64,000 bases of DNA from Phytophthora colocasiae (lineage: Eukaryota; Oomycota; Peronosporomycetes; Peronosporales; Peronosporaceae). The stretch is taken from positions 1,054,001 to 1,118,000 of the forward strand of contig JAGKQI010000087.1 in the NCBI GenBank assembly GCA_018806915.1, read 5' to 3'. The translations under genes were made by a program, and so were the position numbers. Within the stretch, counting starts at the first letter, position 1. The number at the start of each line of letters is the position of its first letter. The notes below the pieces were generated by a model. That model had not been told where the DNA came from. It made no database searches and saw only the letters and a program-made list of their open reading frames with translations. Shown here one piece after another: positions 1-10,497 of the stretch.

Positions 1-663
1 GTCTTGGACAGGTCCGACGTAGCAACGCAAGTATTCCTCAAGTGTTCTGTTCATCCGCTCCGTCTGTCCATCGCCTTGAGCTCGATGAGCTACAGTCATG
101 TTGAGACTTGTACCAATTGACTTAAAGACGTGTTGCCAGAACGTCGAGACGAATTTCCTGTCTCTGTCAGACACGATGCTTGTTGGCATTCCATGAAGTT
201 TCCAGATATGGTTGATGAAGAGACGGGCAACACCTTCGGCATCCACCTTCTTCGTAGTCGGCACAAAGTGACATCGCTTAGTCAGTCGGTCGACAACGAC
301 CCAGATGGAATCTACCTCTCGCTTGGTTCGTGGCAAGTCGGTGATGAAGTCCATCGAGATCGATCTCCATCTCTCGTCGGGAACACGCAATGGCTCTAGC
401 AGTCCTGGTGGCTTCGTTAACCGCGGTTTGTTCCTTCGACAAGGCTCACAGTCGGCAATGTATGATTGGATTGACTTCAACATCTTGGTCCAGTACCACT
501 TTCGTGCAAGTGTCAAGTACGTCCGCTCCGCTCCTGGATGACCTCCGTAGTTGGAGTCGTGGCACTCACTAATGACCACCTGCCGCAACTTCACATCGTT
601 GGGCACTACGATGCGTGGTTCATCGTCGGTTGGAGTCTGGTACCACAGCAAACCGTCGATTCC
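1..663 (-). pseudogene. Integrase region of gypsy element A (frame-shifted, partial)
   Basis: Reading the minus strand from about 663 down to 1 gives a continuous integrase frame. It has an HHCC zinc-binding segment (GGHPGAERT, then CEPCRR), the catalytic-core start DFITDLPRT with the first Asp, and a second Asp in SDRDRKFVS followed by GQTERMNRTLEEY with the Glu. These match the DD35E core of Ty3/gypsy integrases. The frame differs from the upstream RT-RNase H frame; the switch lies near 660-665, where pol runs out of frame and stops at 606. It could be a real 1-nt lesion or a sequencing error. The C-terminal part is beyond the window. Confidence 0.85.
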
Positions 664-3383
664 GAATAGCAGCGGTATTGTTTCTTCTGTTGTCGCTTGG
701 CTTTCGGCTGTATGTTATCTGCACGCCTCTGGATTGCTGTGAAAATCGCTTTTGCTTCGCGATCTCTCGTGTACGCCTTTTTGATCTTGGTTATCAACTC
801 GCTGCCTGTGGTCACTTCGGTAACTGCCAAGCTGAAGGACGCATCATTAAAGCTTGTCACCCTCAAGTCATGGAAGTACTTCGTCTCTGGTTGCAAGTCT
901 GGTCTTCGGCTAAGCGCGTCTGCGATCCCGTTCTTCGCACCTGGAAGATATGAGAACGTAGACTGGTACTCCGCGAGGATATCATACCAGCGCGCAAGAC
1001 GACGATTCGCCATCTTCTGAGTGAAGAGACATTCAAGACTCTTGTGATCCGTCTCCACGATTGGTGGCTTGTCCAAGCAGTAAATCCGGAAAGCTGCAAG
1101 CGCGTGAACAATTGCCAAAAGTTCTTGCTGCTGCGTCGGGTAATTGAGCTCTGCAGATTTCATCTTCCTACTGGTGTAAGCAATGGGTAGCTCAGCACCA
1201 TCGACGACCTGGAACAGGACTCCTCCGACTGCAAACTTGCTAGCGTCCGTACGCAAATGCATAGGCTGATTGAAGTCGGGCAAATGCAACACTGGTGGAT
1301 TGCACAACCGCTTCTTCAGTTCTTTGAAGTTTTTCGACTGCTCTTCGTCGAAACAAATCTTTGCGTTGCGCTTGGACTTCTTCTTGAGCAAAGTAAACAT
1401 ACTTGCTGTCAGATCCGCGTAGTCTGGGCAGAATCGTTGGACGTATCCAGTTAAACCCAGGAAGCTGTGAAGCTCCTCTTGCGTTCTTGGAATTGGCCAG
1501 TCCTTGATGGTCTGCACCTTATCTGGATCCATTCGTACGCCGTTTCGTCCAACAAAATCTCCAAGGCATGGAATCTCGTCGGCACAGAAGACGCACTTGG
1601 ACAGCTTCACATATAACTTGTTGTCTCGCAAGATGTCCAATGTTTTGCGGAGATCTTCCAAGTGATCTTCAATTTTCTGCGACTTCGAGAAGATATAGAT
1701 GTCATCGTAGAATGACTTCGTGTTTTCCAGATCGCGGAAAAGTTTCGACGTCAACCGATGCATCGTCGCTGGCGCGTTGCAGACACCCATGGGTAGCACC
1801 AGATACTCCCAGAGTCCGTTTGGCGCCTGGAACGCTGTGAACTTGATATCTTCCGCGCGCATACGAACTTGATAATACGCAGACATCAAGTCCATCGTCG
1901 AAAACCAGTATCCTCCGGCCATGGAGTCCAATATGTCTTCTTTCCTCGTCATCGGTATACTCTGCCGTATCGTATTGGAGTTCAAATACCGATAATCGTG
2001 AACGATCCGCCATCCAACTGGTTTCCGGACGCAGAATGTTGGTGCGGCGTGTGGGCTGATGCTTGGTCGGATAAGTTTCTTCTTCACCATGTCTTCAACC
2101 CAGAGCACAATCTCCCGTTGTTGCTCAGGTGACTGCCGCCACTGTTGCCGGTACATTGCAATGTTGGGATCTTTCACATCGATTCTGTGCTCGATTTCAC
2201 GCTTTTCCGGAAGACCTTCAGGGAGTTCAGGTCGAAACACTGTGTCCTTGTACTTCGTCAGCAAGTCGAAGGCAGGATTCGCCCGGAAACTTTCCCAGTC
2301 TGTCTCCAGATAGCGTTGAGCTTTTGCTGTCCCGACATTGTCGGGCTGGTCACGTCGTTCCAAGGATCGAGCGACGTTCTTGATTGTTTCGTTCGTCAGA
2401 ACCAACATGAAGTCTGGTTCCTCGATCGACTTGGTCTTGATTCTCAGGAACTTCCGCAATTTCTTTCTCGTGATGAACTTGGTCTGTACACCAGCGTCAT
2501 CCGTGATTCCCATCGTGAACATCTTCTCCACGACGGAACTTCTACCCTTGGTATTGTCGCCCCCAGGAGCAGTACCGTCGCGTCCCGACGACTTCCTCTC
2601 GTCTTCGATTGCTGAACCCTTGCCAGCGGACGCATCTTCTAGTTGCTCGCAAGCAACTCGTTGGGTCTCACTCTGCTCTGGGTCATGAACGGGGTTGACC
2701 GCGGACCTCACATCCGTTTCCAGCGCGGCACCTCGACAGGAATCGGGTCTTTTCGCCGATAGGCCTTTCGCCCCGACAGATCTCCGAAGCCCGGAGGCAA
2801 TCACCGGTCCGCCTTCCTCGATTGGTCCACAGGTTTCACCCACTCGTTCCCAGCGCAAAGTTTTCTCTCTTGTTCCTTCGACTCGTCGACGTCTCCAGTC
2901 GATCTGTGGTTGCATGTCCTCGAAGAATGGTATCCCAAGAATGCAGTCAAATTCTTCAGGTATCGCGTAGACAACTGCGACGCACTCATACGCTTTTTCT
3001 ATTCCAGAGACCATGATACTTAGAGGTAGCACCTCTAGCTGGGCCTCCACAATCTGGTTGTCTCCTAGCTTGACTCGAATGTTTTTGTCGCTGAACTTTG
3101 TTGTCTTTAGCTGGTGTTCTTTAACCCACCGCTTTGACACGTAGATCGTGGTTGCACCACAGTCTAGAAGCATCTTCGATGTTTTCTTCATCTTGCCAGC
3201 CACACTGATATCACCGCTGATGGCGAACAGTGGACGGGACTTGTAGACTAGAGGGTTTTCACTCAGAACATTAAGGCTGATATTATCAAACTTAACTGCT
3301 CCGGTTACTTTCTCCTCCACGACAGGACCCTCTTTTACTGACGTGGCTTCTCGTTTCCCTGCTTCCCTTGCTCCTTCTTCCAC
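606..3383 (-). CDS. Pol polyprotein of gypsy element A (protease, RT, RNase H)
   Basis: This 925-residue frame has a retropepsin-like site near residue 72, where the usual DSG/DTG is LLDCGAT, followed by the ILGIPFF segment. The reverse transcriptase follows at about residues 400-620, with the catalytic motif FYDDIYIF near residue 557. RNase H follows with LRTDASKFAVGG near 708 and VETDHKSLECLF near 774. The end (after about residue 905) is a frame-shifted stub; integrase continues in another frame downstream. The start overlaps the end of gag by 49 nt in a different frame, which would fit ribosomal frameshifting. The ATG at 3383 may therefore not be used as a free start. No other internal stop breaks the frame. 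Confidence 0.85.
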   Translation of the reverse strand: MEEGAREAGKREATSVKEGPVVEEKVTGAVKFDNISLNVLSENPLVYKSRPLFAISGDISVAGKMKKTSKMLLDCGATTIYVSKRWVKEHQLKTTKFSDKNIRVKLGDNQIVEAQLEVLPLSIMVSGIEKAYECVAVVYAIPEEFDCILGIPFFEDMQPQIDWRRRRVEGTREKTLRWERVGETCGPIEEGGPVIASGLRRSVGAKGLSAKRPDSCRGAALETDVRSAVNPVHDPEQSETQRVACEQLEDASAGKGSAIEDERKSSGRDGTAPGGDNTKGRSSVVEKMFTMGITDDAGVQTKFITRKKLRKFLRIKTKSIEEPDFMLVLTNETIKNVARSLERRDQPDNVGTAKAQRYLETDWESFRANPAFDLLTKYKDTVFRPELPEGLPEKREIEHRIDVKDPNIAMYRQQWRQSPEQQREIVLWVEDMVKKKLIRPSISPHAAPTFCVRKPVGWRIVHDYRYLNSNTIRQSIPMTRKEDILDSMAGGYWFSTMDLMSAYYQVRMRAEDIKFTAFQAPNGLWEYLVLPMGVCNAPATMHRLTSKLFRDLENTKSFYDDIYIFSKSQKIEDHLEDLRKTLDILRDNKLYVKLSKCVFCADEIPCLGDFVGRNGVRMDPDKVQTIKDWPIPRTQEELHSFLGLTGYVQRFCPDYADLTASMFTLLKKKSKRNAKICFDEEQSKNFKELKKRLCNPPVLHLPDFNQPMHLRTDASKFAVGGVLFQVVDGAELPIAYTSRKMKSAELNYPTQQQELLAIVHALAAFRIYCLDKPPIVETDHKSLECLFTQKMANRRLARWYDILAEYQSTFSYLPGAKNGIADALSRRPDLQPETKYFHDLRVTSFNDASFSLAVTEVTTGSELITKIKKAYTRDREAKAIFTAIQRRADNIQPKAKRQQKKQYRCYSESTVCCGTRLQPTMNHAS

Positions 3384-4150
3384 GCAAAGCAGTTGGCCTT
3401 GATGTGACCAGGTTTGTTGCAGAAGTGGCAGGTACGAGTCTCCTTACTCTTCGAATTCGAGCTCGGTTTGAATCGTCCCTTTCCTCGGAAGGATTTAGCC
3501 TTAGATGTTTTCTTGTTGTCTTGGACTTGTTCATTAGTGGTCTTTGTCTTTTCGTGACGAACCTTGCGCTCACTAACGTCCTCCACAAAATGAGTTACCT
3601 CGAACTTGACAGCCAAGTCCATGGCGTCACTTAGCGTCTCAGGATTCTCGAGCTTCACGTAGCTCCGCGTGCGAGGCTTGAGACCGTTTGCGTAGAACAG
3701 GACTTGGTCAAGCACGCTCATGCCTTCGACTCGGAAGATGAGTGCCGAGTACTCACCGTTGTAGGTCTCGATATCCGCTGTCTGCTTCAGACGCTGGAGT
3801 TTCTCTCGTAGAGCCGACTGGTAGTTAGACGCCTCGAAGTGTCGGAGCACATGCTCACGGAAAATCCCCCACGTGTGCTCCTCCACTCGAGTCGTTGAAG
3901 CCCAGTGCAGAAACCATCCCGAAGCTGGTTTCTCCATCGCTGACCCGGCGATTCCTGGTAGTCGCGGGTTCGCGTCGTCGATCCCAATCCCGTTAATGCG
4001 GCAGGCGTTCTCTATCTGGAACAGCCATTCGCGCACGTCTTCCCCCCTCTTGCCGGTGAACTTTGGCAGGTTGCTGGGCACTCGTGTGCGTTCCGCCATC
4101 GCTTGGTTGAGCCGGTCGATCTCGGCTTGTAGTTGTGCGTTCGTCGGCAT
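3335..4150 (-). CDS. Gag of gypsy element A
   Basis: This 271-residue nucleocapsid/capsid protein begins with a predicted coiled segment (residues 1-20). It has a retrotransposon gag domain at about residues 30-150, including FTGKRGEDVREWLFQIE and a later LREKLQRLKQT. The C-terminal half is Lys/Arg-rich and ends in one CCHC zinc knuckle, CHFCNKPGHIKANC. The ATG at 4150 is the first in frame, 35 bp from the inner edge of the candidate LTR. The last 49 nt overlap the pol frame. It packages element RNA in the family generally; no lesion is visible. Confidence 0.88.
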   Translation of the reverse strand: MPTNAQLQAEIDRLNQAMAERTRVPSNLPKFTGKRGEDVREWLFQIENACRINGIGIDDANPRLPGIAGSAMEKPASGWFLHWASTTRVEEHTWGIFREHVLRHFEASNYQSALREKLQRLKQTADIETYNGEYSALIFRVEGMSVLDQVLFYANGLKPRTRSYVKLENPETLSDAMDLAVKFEVTHFVEDVSERKVRHEKTKTTNEQVQDNKKTSKAKSFRGKGRFKPSSNSKSKETRTCHFCNKPGHIKANCFAWKKEQGKQGNEKPRQ

Positions 4151-4185
4151 GGGTTCCTTGAGATCAGGTTGCTGGGACCAACAAG

Positions 4186-4392
4186 TGCTACCAGTTTATC
4201 AAGAAGACAGGAACTTGGGGGAGGGCGCGCTAAAGTAAAAGTGCCGCCCCCGCAGTTCGGGTGGATGGAAGCTTCTAGAAGCTTCCACAACCGCCCTACA
4301 TCTGCTACTGTATTTTACTATGCTACATACAAATTTAAAGTACTACTAATCTCTGCTTCCTATAGGTTAGTAATTTCCACCAATCTGATACA
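4186..4392 (-). repeat. Candidate 5' LTR of gypsy element A
   Basis: On the minus strand this 207-bp segment starts TGTATCAG and ends GGTAGCA, giving TG...CA termini. It lies between gag and the broken ankyrin ORF. It holds an AT-rich TTTAAATTTG stretch that could be a core promoter. Just inside it, TGGTCCCAGCAACC (minus strand, about 4180-4167) is a possible primer-binding site. The partner LTR is outside the window, so the ends are inferred from position and termini only. Confidence 0.45.
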
Positions 4393-5809
4393 GCTACTGT
4401 GGATGTGGCGAATGTGATGGGATGGACACCATTAATGCTAGCTTCTCAGCATGGCCATACTGACATAGCGACTCTTCTCATTGAGAAAGAGGCCAGTGTG
4501 GACGTCAGAACTTGTGATGACCGGACGGCTTTGAGCATTGCAGCTGAGGAAGGCCATCTTGAGATCGTCCGTGCTCTTATAGAAGGAGGATCTGTGGTCA
4601 ACGCTATCGACTCGGACAACCAAACACCGTTGATGAGAGCTGCTTATAGAGGACACGGAGAGATTGTTCGTCTGCTGGTTGACAACGAGGCTGACGTGCT
4701 GTTAAGGAACAGCAGTGGTCGAACTGCAGCTGAAATTGCCCGTTTTAACTGCAGATACGATGTTTGGAGACTCCTTACGGAGCGCGAAGCACAATCAAGT
4801 TCGAAAGGGACCAGCAGCTCCAACTCAATGCAGAGCAAACCAGACTGGTTTATTGCCAGTCGTGAAGTTCGGAAAGAGAAACAGCCTTTCTCTGCTGGCT
4901 CCTTTGGGAAAGTATATCGAGGCTGGTGGCTTAGTACTCGAGTCGTGGTCAAGACTGTGGCTGTGGAAACGGAGAAAGAGAAGCAGATCTTCCATCGAGA
5001 GGCGCGAATCTGGCAGAAGTCCGAATATCGTCCCGTTCTTCGGAGCTTGTGATGAAGGATCCACGTACTTCTTTGTGTGTGAGGAGGCCAAGAATGGAAA
5101 GCTTTTGGACTACCTCTTCCACGCACGAGAAGAAGGGAGATCGCTGGTATGGCGAAAGCTTCTGGACGCTGCTCTTGGACTCCATTTCTTGCACGAAAGA
5201 CACGTCGTTCATAGTGACCTCAAGTGCAACCAAATCCTCGTGAGTAAAGATGGTGTAGCCATGTTGACAGATTTTGGTCTGAGCTTCTTGGCGACGGAGC
5301 AAAGTAGCGATGAAGAGACCGTCGGGGCCATTCGGTGGAAAGCTCCTGAGGTGATTCGCAAGGACAAACCAGTGGCGCCCAACGCTCAATCGGATGTGTA
5401 TTCTCTGGGGATGTGTGTAGTGGAAGCTGTGATTGGTGAAGTTCCTTGGGGCCAGGTGCCTGATCCAGTAGTGAAGTTCCACGTGACTCGGAAGAAATGC
5501 TTGCCCAGACCGAAGGCTTTCAAGAGCGATGCACAGTGGGAATTGGTGGAGAAGTTGTGTGCGTTTGAACCGTCGAAGAGGATGAAGTTACTGGAGGCGA
5601 TTGAAATGATCCGAGAATTCGCTGAGGAAGAGCGATTCCAAGAACGACTGCAGATGATGCAGCAAGAGGATCGCGAATCAGATCTAATAGCTGGAGATCC
5701 TCCAAATATCGCCAAGATAACTACAATGGGGACTTTGGCGAAGGTTCAATCAGTCAGGACATTAATGCGAAGGAGGATAGGAGGCGGGATTTTAATGGCG
5801 GCAGCCTAA
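4393..5809 (+). pseudogene. Ankyrin-repeat TKL protein kinase, 5'-truncated and frame-shifted (copy 1)
   Basis: The frame opens mid-ankyrin (DVANVMGWTPLMLASQ) at the LTR edge and runs through about four ankyrin repeats to 4770. A linker follows, then a tyrosine-kinase-like domain: glycine loop AGSFGKVYRG, VAIK-type Lys in VVVKTVAV, catalytic loop HSDLKCNQ, DFG, and KAPEV. The kinase is split between two frames near 5022. Compared with the second copy at 46719-48757, this copy lacks 8 bp (GGCCAGAC or an equivalent placement). The frame therefore stops at 5050, and the rest continues in the next frame to the TAA at 5809. All kinase catalytic residues are still present in one frame or the other. 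In oomycetes such ankyrin-kinases are a large family; the ligand and substrate are unknown. Both the LTR and the deletion would abolish a full-length product. Confidence 0.88.
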
Positions 5810-5967
5810 GTAGAAGGTAGCATCACTCTACGAGCCGGGCGAGAAGGCCGTGAACAGCACGACAACAGCCCAGACTTTCATTGCAAACACCACGCTAAAA
5901 TGAACTCTCCTACATGCAATGGCCAAGCTTGGCTGCTTGGTTCAATATCAAGGACGCGGGAGCACAC

Positions 5968-6001
5968 TGAGCGACATATGTTTGTGAATATATGTCGCTC
6001 A
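5968..6001. repeat. Perfect inverted repeat, 12-bp arms
   Basis: TGAGCGACATAT at 5968-5979 is followed by 10 bases and then its exact reverse complement at 5990-6001. Complementarity continues imperfectly for about four more bases on each side. The core GTGAGCGACA recurs near 6184-6193. It could be a cruciform, a protein-binding palindrome or a remnant of a small inverted-repeat element. Confidence 0.7.
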
Positions 6002-7580
6002 CTGTGCAGAACATTGCCCCCACATGAAGAAAACCGTAGCGCCCCACACAGACTACTTGTGCGGGCGAAACTTGGTACAAGCATAGAGAACCATTTGCTA
6101 CATCTTGACGCTGCCTGCCCTGTCCGATACACACGGCCAGGATATCCTCAGAACAACTGCCACGTTATCAGTGCTGGAGTACCGTGAGCGACACTGCCTG
6201 TGGTTTTTACACTGTAAGAACTCCTGGCCAATCAGTGACGTTTAACCAATTTCACCTCACAATCGTATCACTTACAAAGTTTAAATCAAATTGAAAAGCC
6301 CAATGACTGGTCCACAAAAGTCTGCAGAAGCCTCCTACTACTTCTTCTTCATTCATTTTGCAATTGACGCGGGTCTCCAGTGTATTGATCTGCTGGGCGA
6401 TGAAGATCACAAGCTCCCTCTTCTGAGAACCATAAACCATGCGGAAGATAGCTGCATCCGGAATCATTATATGCAACCACCGAGTCCAGCCACCAGTACG
6501 TATCTCTATTGTATGTGTATATATATATTGGAGTGCGATGATGAAAACAGTGTCTGATTCGGCTTGTACCAACTAGCCGTGAAGAATCGAATATATCACT
6601 ATCACCCATAAAATGAGCTCTCCATTTACAGTGTATATATATATATATTCTATCATCGAGAGGAGTGATGACCACATACTTTGGTCCGTGTTCATGATCT
6701 GCCTTATGGCAATGAAATAGCTCAAAGTTCTGACCTCTCAGCTATATCTCTTGTATTTTTATTTGCTTCTTCATACTCCACGCCGGCAATGTTCTGCAGC
6801 CTCTCGGGTCGACAGTAAAGGTGTACAAGGTTTTTCTTCTGACTTGCGCTGAAAAGTTCGAGAAGGGGGTCTTACTGAGTGCACTGGAGTTGTCCATATC
6901 TGGGTGGTGAGCATTTGTAATTGGACCCGGTACTTTTTCACAGAAGCAAAAGTGACAGCGAGCTTACTACGGATTTCGCTACTGTGTGGGATTTCGACAC
7001 TGGTTTTTTCTGTTTGATCTGCTTTCGGGTGGTGACGGTGGGAGATTCTGGTGTTCGAGTCTCCTGGTGCGGCAAAGTCAACATAGCTGCTTATATCTCG
7101 ATCGATATATGTGGGGTCCCATTGCTGGTTGTTGGTGATTTAAACATTCATGCACCACTCTGAAAGGAGGCGCGGAGAGCTTGCTCGAAGCGTTCTTTGT
7201 GTCGATAAACCGAACACCTAAAGAATCGGATGAAACAACCAATTGGTATGTATTTTTTGGATATGGGGAGACTTGAACACTGGGTCGCTGATGAGGATAA
7301 CCACTTATCATTACCACCTAAACTACCCTTTGGTCTTCGGACAAACGTGTGGACTACCATACACCTGTGTTTCTGAGGCGACAATGTTCAAGTTTTGGAT
7401 TTTTGTGTGTTTGTGGATGTTGATGAGAGAGAGTGACGATAAACTTGTTTTAGGATTCCCCTTCATGAGAGCCGCCTACATCGGCATATATGATGAGCAT
7501 CCAGTATCCGACTTCTCTCTTCAACATTTTTTATTTTAGTGTCTTTCGACCGGGACGACGAGGATTAAAACTATCCAACA

Positions 7581-7747
7581 CAGACCTGTTCTGAAGTCAC
7601 GTGTGGATACCTTTAACATGCATCACCATATGAGTCGTCCCATTCAACCAAGTGTACATCTTTCTTCTTCTCAAGGCAATGATTATAAAAATTCTCAGAC
7701 CTGTTCTGAAATCACGTGTGGAAACTTTAACATGCATCACCATATGA
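7581..7747. repeat. Imperfect direct repeat, two copies of about 53 bp
   Basis: The segment beginning CAGACCTGTTCTGA and ending CATCACCATATGAG occurs at 7581-7634 and again at 7696-7747, with a few substitutions and a 2-base indel. Copies start 115 bp apart. No protein frame is shared. The likely origin is a local duplication. Confidence 0.75.
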
Positions 7748-7820
7748 GCCTTTTTGTAGAACTTTAGAACTCGTTAAGAATCTTAATGTACTCGTATTTT
7801 TCCTTCTTTACTTTCTCTTC

Positions 7821-10385
7821 TCAACTTGAACTAATTCCATTCTTCACTGCTGCTGCTGCTAGAGAGTCGAGAATGATTGTCTTCGCTCGTTGATAGTCGA
7901 GAGGATCCAATGAGTACAAGTCCTCACGTGCTCGATCTCCGTAGCGACCGAACTCTTCCAAGTCGCTTGATCTTAGAATCTGCTCTGCGACTGTCCGCTG
8001 TAGCTGCTGCATCTGCGCTGGAGCCAATTTCTCTTGAGCGAGAACTAACAGCTCGAAGGCTTGGCCTGCAAACCGAAGCGACTCGAGTCGGAGCGTTTCC
8101 ACTGGCCATCCGTCGCGTCCTGGCAGCACAAAGTACATGTCGCCCACTTTCCACATCGGAGCTCGCCATCGAAGATCATCCCAGGGTCGAGAGGGCCACA
8201 GACAGTAGTTCCACCGCAAGAAACCATCAAGCTCGAAGAAGAAGGTGAGGTATCCAACGAGCTCTCCTTCGACAAGGGGCGAGGACACGAACTGGTTGGG
8301 GAAAGCTGGACCGCAACAGACGTACCAGCACACGTGACCCCCACGAGCTCGAGCGTCGTTAGCCAGTCGACGAGTCACTTCGAGATCAGCGCACGCTAAC
8401 GGCAGGAGAGGCACATAGTCGGCTACTTGAGGCGGGGAATAGGCCGGAGAGAAGAATTCCGAGTGATTCACAGCCAATTTGATGCGGAAAGTGGGTGCTA
8501 ACCGCTGTAAGAACCGCAGTTGTTCGTGGAAAACTGCTACATCGCGTGGTTCATCAGCACAAACGCGTACACGATCAGCGATTTCTAAGGCAACACAATG
8601 GGCGTAGAACTGCTCGATGAACGCTTCCACTTCGGAAACACTTCTCAAATACCGCACACGTTGAGTCGTTCGATCTTGACACCGGATTCGCCAGCCATCG
8701 ATCACAAACGCAGGAGTTTGGGTGGTAGCAGGCGACGGAGGAGGAGAAGATCCATTCGGCTGGTTTTGACGTGAGGATCCAGTCGGAGAAGCGAGGCCAG
8801 AGCCCGATGACGAGGTTCGACGACGCGCTTCAGACGCTGGAGCGGGGTCTGGAGCTGAAGCAGTCGGAGGAGGACGAAGATGCTGTGTTGTGAGTTCTGC
8901 GGGAGCATTGAAGCCAGCCCCCGGGTCACGCCACACTGACAAAAGGCCGAAAACCTCGACTTCCTGGTCCAAACGGTGACGAGCAGCTAGCTCCAGAAGC
9001 CGATCGAAGTGGGTGAAGTCTATTGTCGGCGGAATTCCATGAGCGGAATCCTCGTACACGTTCAGGATGGAGTGCTCGAACAGTGCCGACGCGTTCTGTT
9101 CCTCCATGTAGCACTGCTGACCAGCCCAGGGCATTTCTGTAGCCACAACAGATAGACATTTCTGACCCATTTCCGACAGTGGAGTCATGTACCGATCAAT
9201 AAGTTCAAAATGCCGAGAGCTCCACAATGCCACTCGATGAGCTCTTGCCACTGCTGTCCAATGTTGCCATAGATCCAATCGAAATCTCCAGTTGCTTGGA
9301 TTCGGTAGTCGAACGTCCACTACACGCACTGCGAAGCTGCTAGACCACGTCAGCTGTTCATCTCGAAAGCCTGGATCTTGGGTAAACACTCGCAAAGGCA
9401 GTTCGTACACGCCTGGGTCCAAGCTTTCTCCCACCCGAACTCTCAGATACACAGCTTGCTCTCTCGTGGCCTTTTCACTCACTCCTGTCCGCTCCAACGT
9501 CTCCATCACTAGATCCGAATTCTCATCTTCCACACTCCCCACTACGAAAGCTTCCACTTTCAACTTGTGAGGAGGAACAAATCTCGTGTCCACTGCAACA
9601 CGAGCTCTTGGACCATGACCTAACGGCAGCAGCCAGTTACTGGTGTCTGTTGTCAGTAGGAACGGCACATTGGATCTCAATCTCAACTGTACACCCGTGA
9701 CTTCATTCCTCGCTGCTGTAAGTCGAACCCCTTCAGGAAGTTCCACGTGAGCAGTAGAAGACGCCCAAGCCACCCGTCGATTCCCCGATCTATTGACTGT
9801 TTGGTCTCCACTTTGTGTTTCGTCCACTTGAGCTGCTTGATTCTTCTCCGTTTCTTCATCAAAAGGTTCGTCATCCTCCATATCTGCACTTGGATCTGCA
9901 CTTTTCACACTTTTAGACATGGCAGGAGCGAACTGAGTCAACAGCCACATGCTCTGAGTGGATGGCAAAGAGGGTCCACTCAGAGAAGCGTCCACCACGT
10001 CGAACGAGAAGCTTGTGGATCGTGGAGGGACAGCGACATTCACATGACTGGGATCCTGGTACGGTAATTGTCTTGCAAAGTCATCAAAAGACTCTGTACG
10101 TCCAGAAGGACCTCCTTCCTGCTCTAAATTCTGCTCCTGCTGCTCCAATTGGCTCTCCATGTCTAAAGAAGAGGAAGAACTCATCGATTCGTCGTTTGAC
10201 ATGGACGCATCGTCGTCTGCGTGGTCCTCTGGAGCTGCAAAGCTCCCGCTACCCGAGCGAATCCGTTCGTCGATACTTCCTTGTCTTGTAAAGTCCCTAC
10301 TCTGCTGCTGGGCGCAAGGAGAGCCGTCGCCAGACGTAGTGCCGCCCATGGACGCCATAAGATGTAGATCGCGGCTTTCCAGCAC
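7821..10385 (-). CDS. GH123/DUF4091-like protein
   Basis: This is a single-exon gene of 854 residues. The first 200 residues are low complexity (Ser/Glu/Asp-rich, with a run of acidic and Gln residues) and look disordered. From about residue 220 a beta-rich region resembles the N-terminal domain of DUF4091 proteins. The C-terminal part resembles the DUF4091/GH123 catalytic barrel: it contains a FRLDLWQHW segment, GGHVCWYVCCGP, FFELDGFLRWNYCLW and the family-typical ending LPGRDGWPVETLRLESLR. A Ser/Pro-rich insert (residues about 490-560) interrupts the barrel. No signal peptide is visible, so action would be intracellular. Bacterial relatives act on N-acetylgalactosamine glycans; whether this protein is an enzyme is not shown. 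The second Met (11 residues in) is an alternative start. Confidence 0.72.
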   Translation of the reverse strand: MLESRDLHLMASMGGTTSGDGSPCAQQQSRDFTRQGSIDERIRSGSGSFAAPEDHADDDASMSNDESMSSSSSLDMESQLEQQEQNLEQEGGPSGRTESFDDFARQLPYQDPSHVNVAVPPRSTSFSFDVVDASLSGPSLPSTQSMWLLTQFAPAMSKSVKSADPSADMEDDEPFDEETEKNQAAQVDETQSGDQTVNRSGNRRVAWASSTAHVELPEGVRLTAARNEVTGVQLRLRSNVPFLLTTDTSNWLLPLGHGPRARVAVDTRFVPPHKLKVEAFVVGSVEDENSDLVMETLERTGVSEKATREQAVYLRVRVGESLDPGVYELPLRVFTQDPGFRDEQLTWSSSFAVRVVDVRLPNPSNWRFRLDLWQHWTAVARAHRVALWSSRHFELIDRYMTPLSEMGQKCLSVVATEMPWAGQQCYMEEQNASALFEHSILNVYEDSAHGIPPTIDFTHFDRLLELAARHRLDQEVEVFGLLSVWRDPGAGFNAPAELTTQHLRPPPTASAPDPAPASEARRRTSSSGSGLASPTGSSRQNQPNGSSPPPSPATTQTPAFVIDGWRIRCQDRTTQRVRYLRSVSEVEAFIEQFYAHCVALEIADRVRVCADEPRDVAVFHEQLRFLQRLAPTFRIKLAVNHSEFFSPAYSPPQVADYVPLLPLACADLEVTRRLANDARARGGHVCWYVCCGPAFPNQFVSSPLVEGELVGYLTFFFELDGFLRWNYCLWPSRPWDDLRWRAPMWKVGDMYFVLPGRDGWPVETLRLESLRFAGQAFELLVLAQEKLAPAQMQQLQRTVAEQILRSSDLEEFGRYGDRAREDLYSLDPLDYQRAKTIILDSLAAAAVKNGISSS

Positions 10386-10497
10386 ACTTTTACACTAAAT
10401 CGGAGTGTTTTAAGGAGTAAAAGAAGGTTGTGTGAGTTACATCATATTCATGTGGTAGACACAATATATTGAAAATGGCTACAGAGAGCCATTCGTC

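Larger units (their letters stand above)
1..4392 (-). mobile_element. Ty3/gypsy LTR retrotransposon A (partial, runs off left edge)
   Basis: The minus strand reads, in transcription order, a candidate LTR (4392-4186), gag (4150-3335), pol with protease, reverse transcriptase and RNase H (3383-606), then integrase from about 663 to position 1. The order RT, RNase H, integrase defines Ty3/gypsy. The integrase is cut by the window edge, so the 3' LTR is not visible. The gag and pol frames are long and open; the one clear lesion is a frame change near 660-665. The candidate LTR directly abuts an ankyrin-kinase ORF that starts in the middle of an ankyrin repeat, so the element probably landed in that gene. 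Its 5-bp target duplication would be GCTAC (4393-4397), but the other copy is outside the window. Confidence 0.9.
5810..7820. other. Gene-free interval with AT repeats and short duplications
   Basis: No convincing coding frame is visible in these 2 kb. The stretch holds a perfect 12-bp hairpin (5968-6001), two TATA dinucleotide runs (about 6518-6530 and 6636-6648), and a pair of near-identical 52-54 bp segments (7581-7634 and 7696-7747). The short open frames present here show no recognisable domain. It separates the truncated kinase from the 3' end of the convergent DUF4091 gene. Confidence 0.6.

Noticed and set aside
6518..6648. TATATATA runs as promoter elements
   Set aside because: No gene start lies within reach on either strand; they look like simple dinucleotide repeats.
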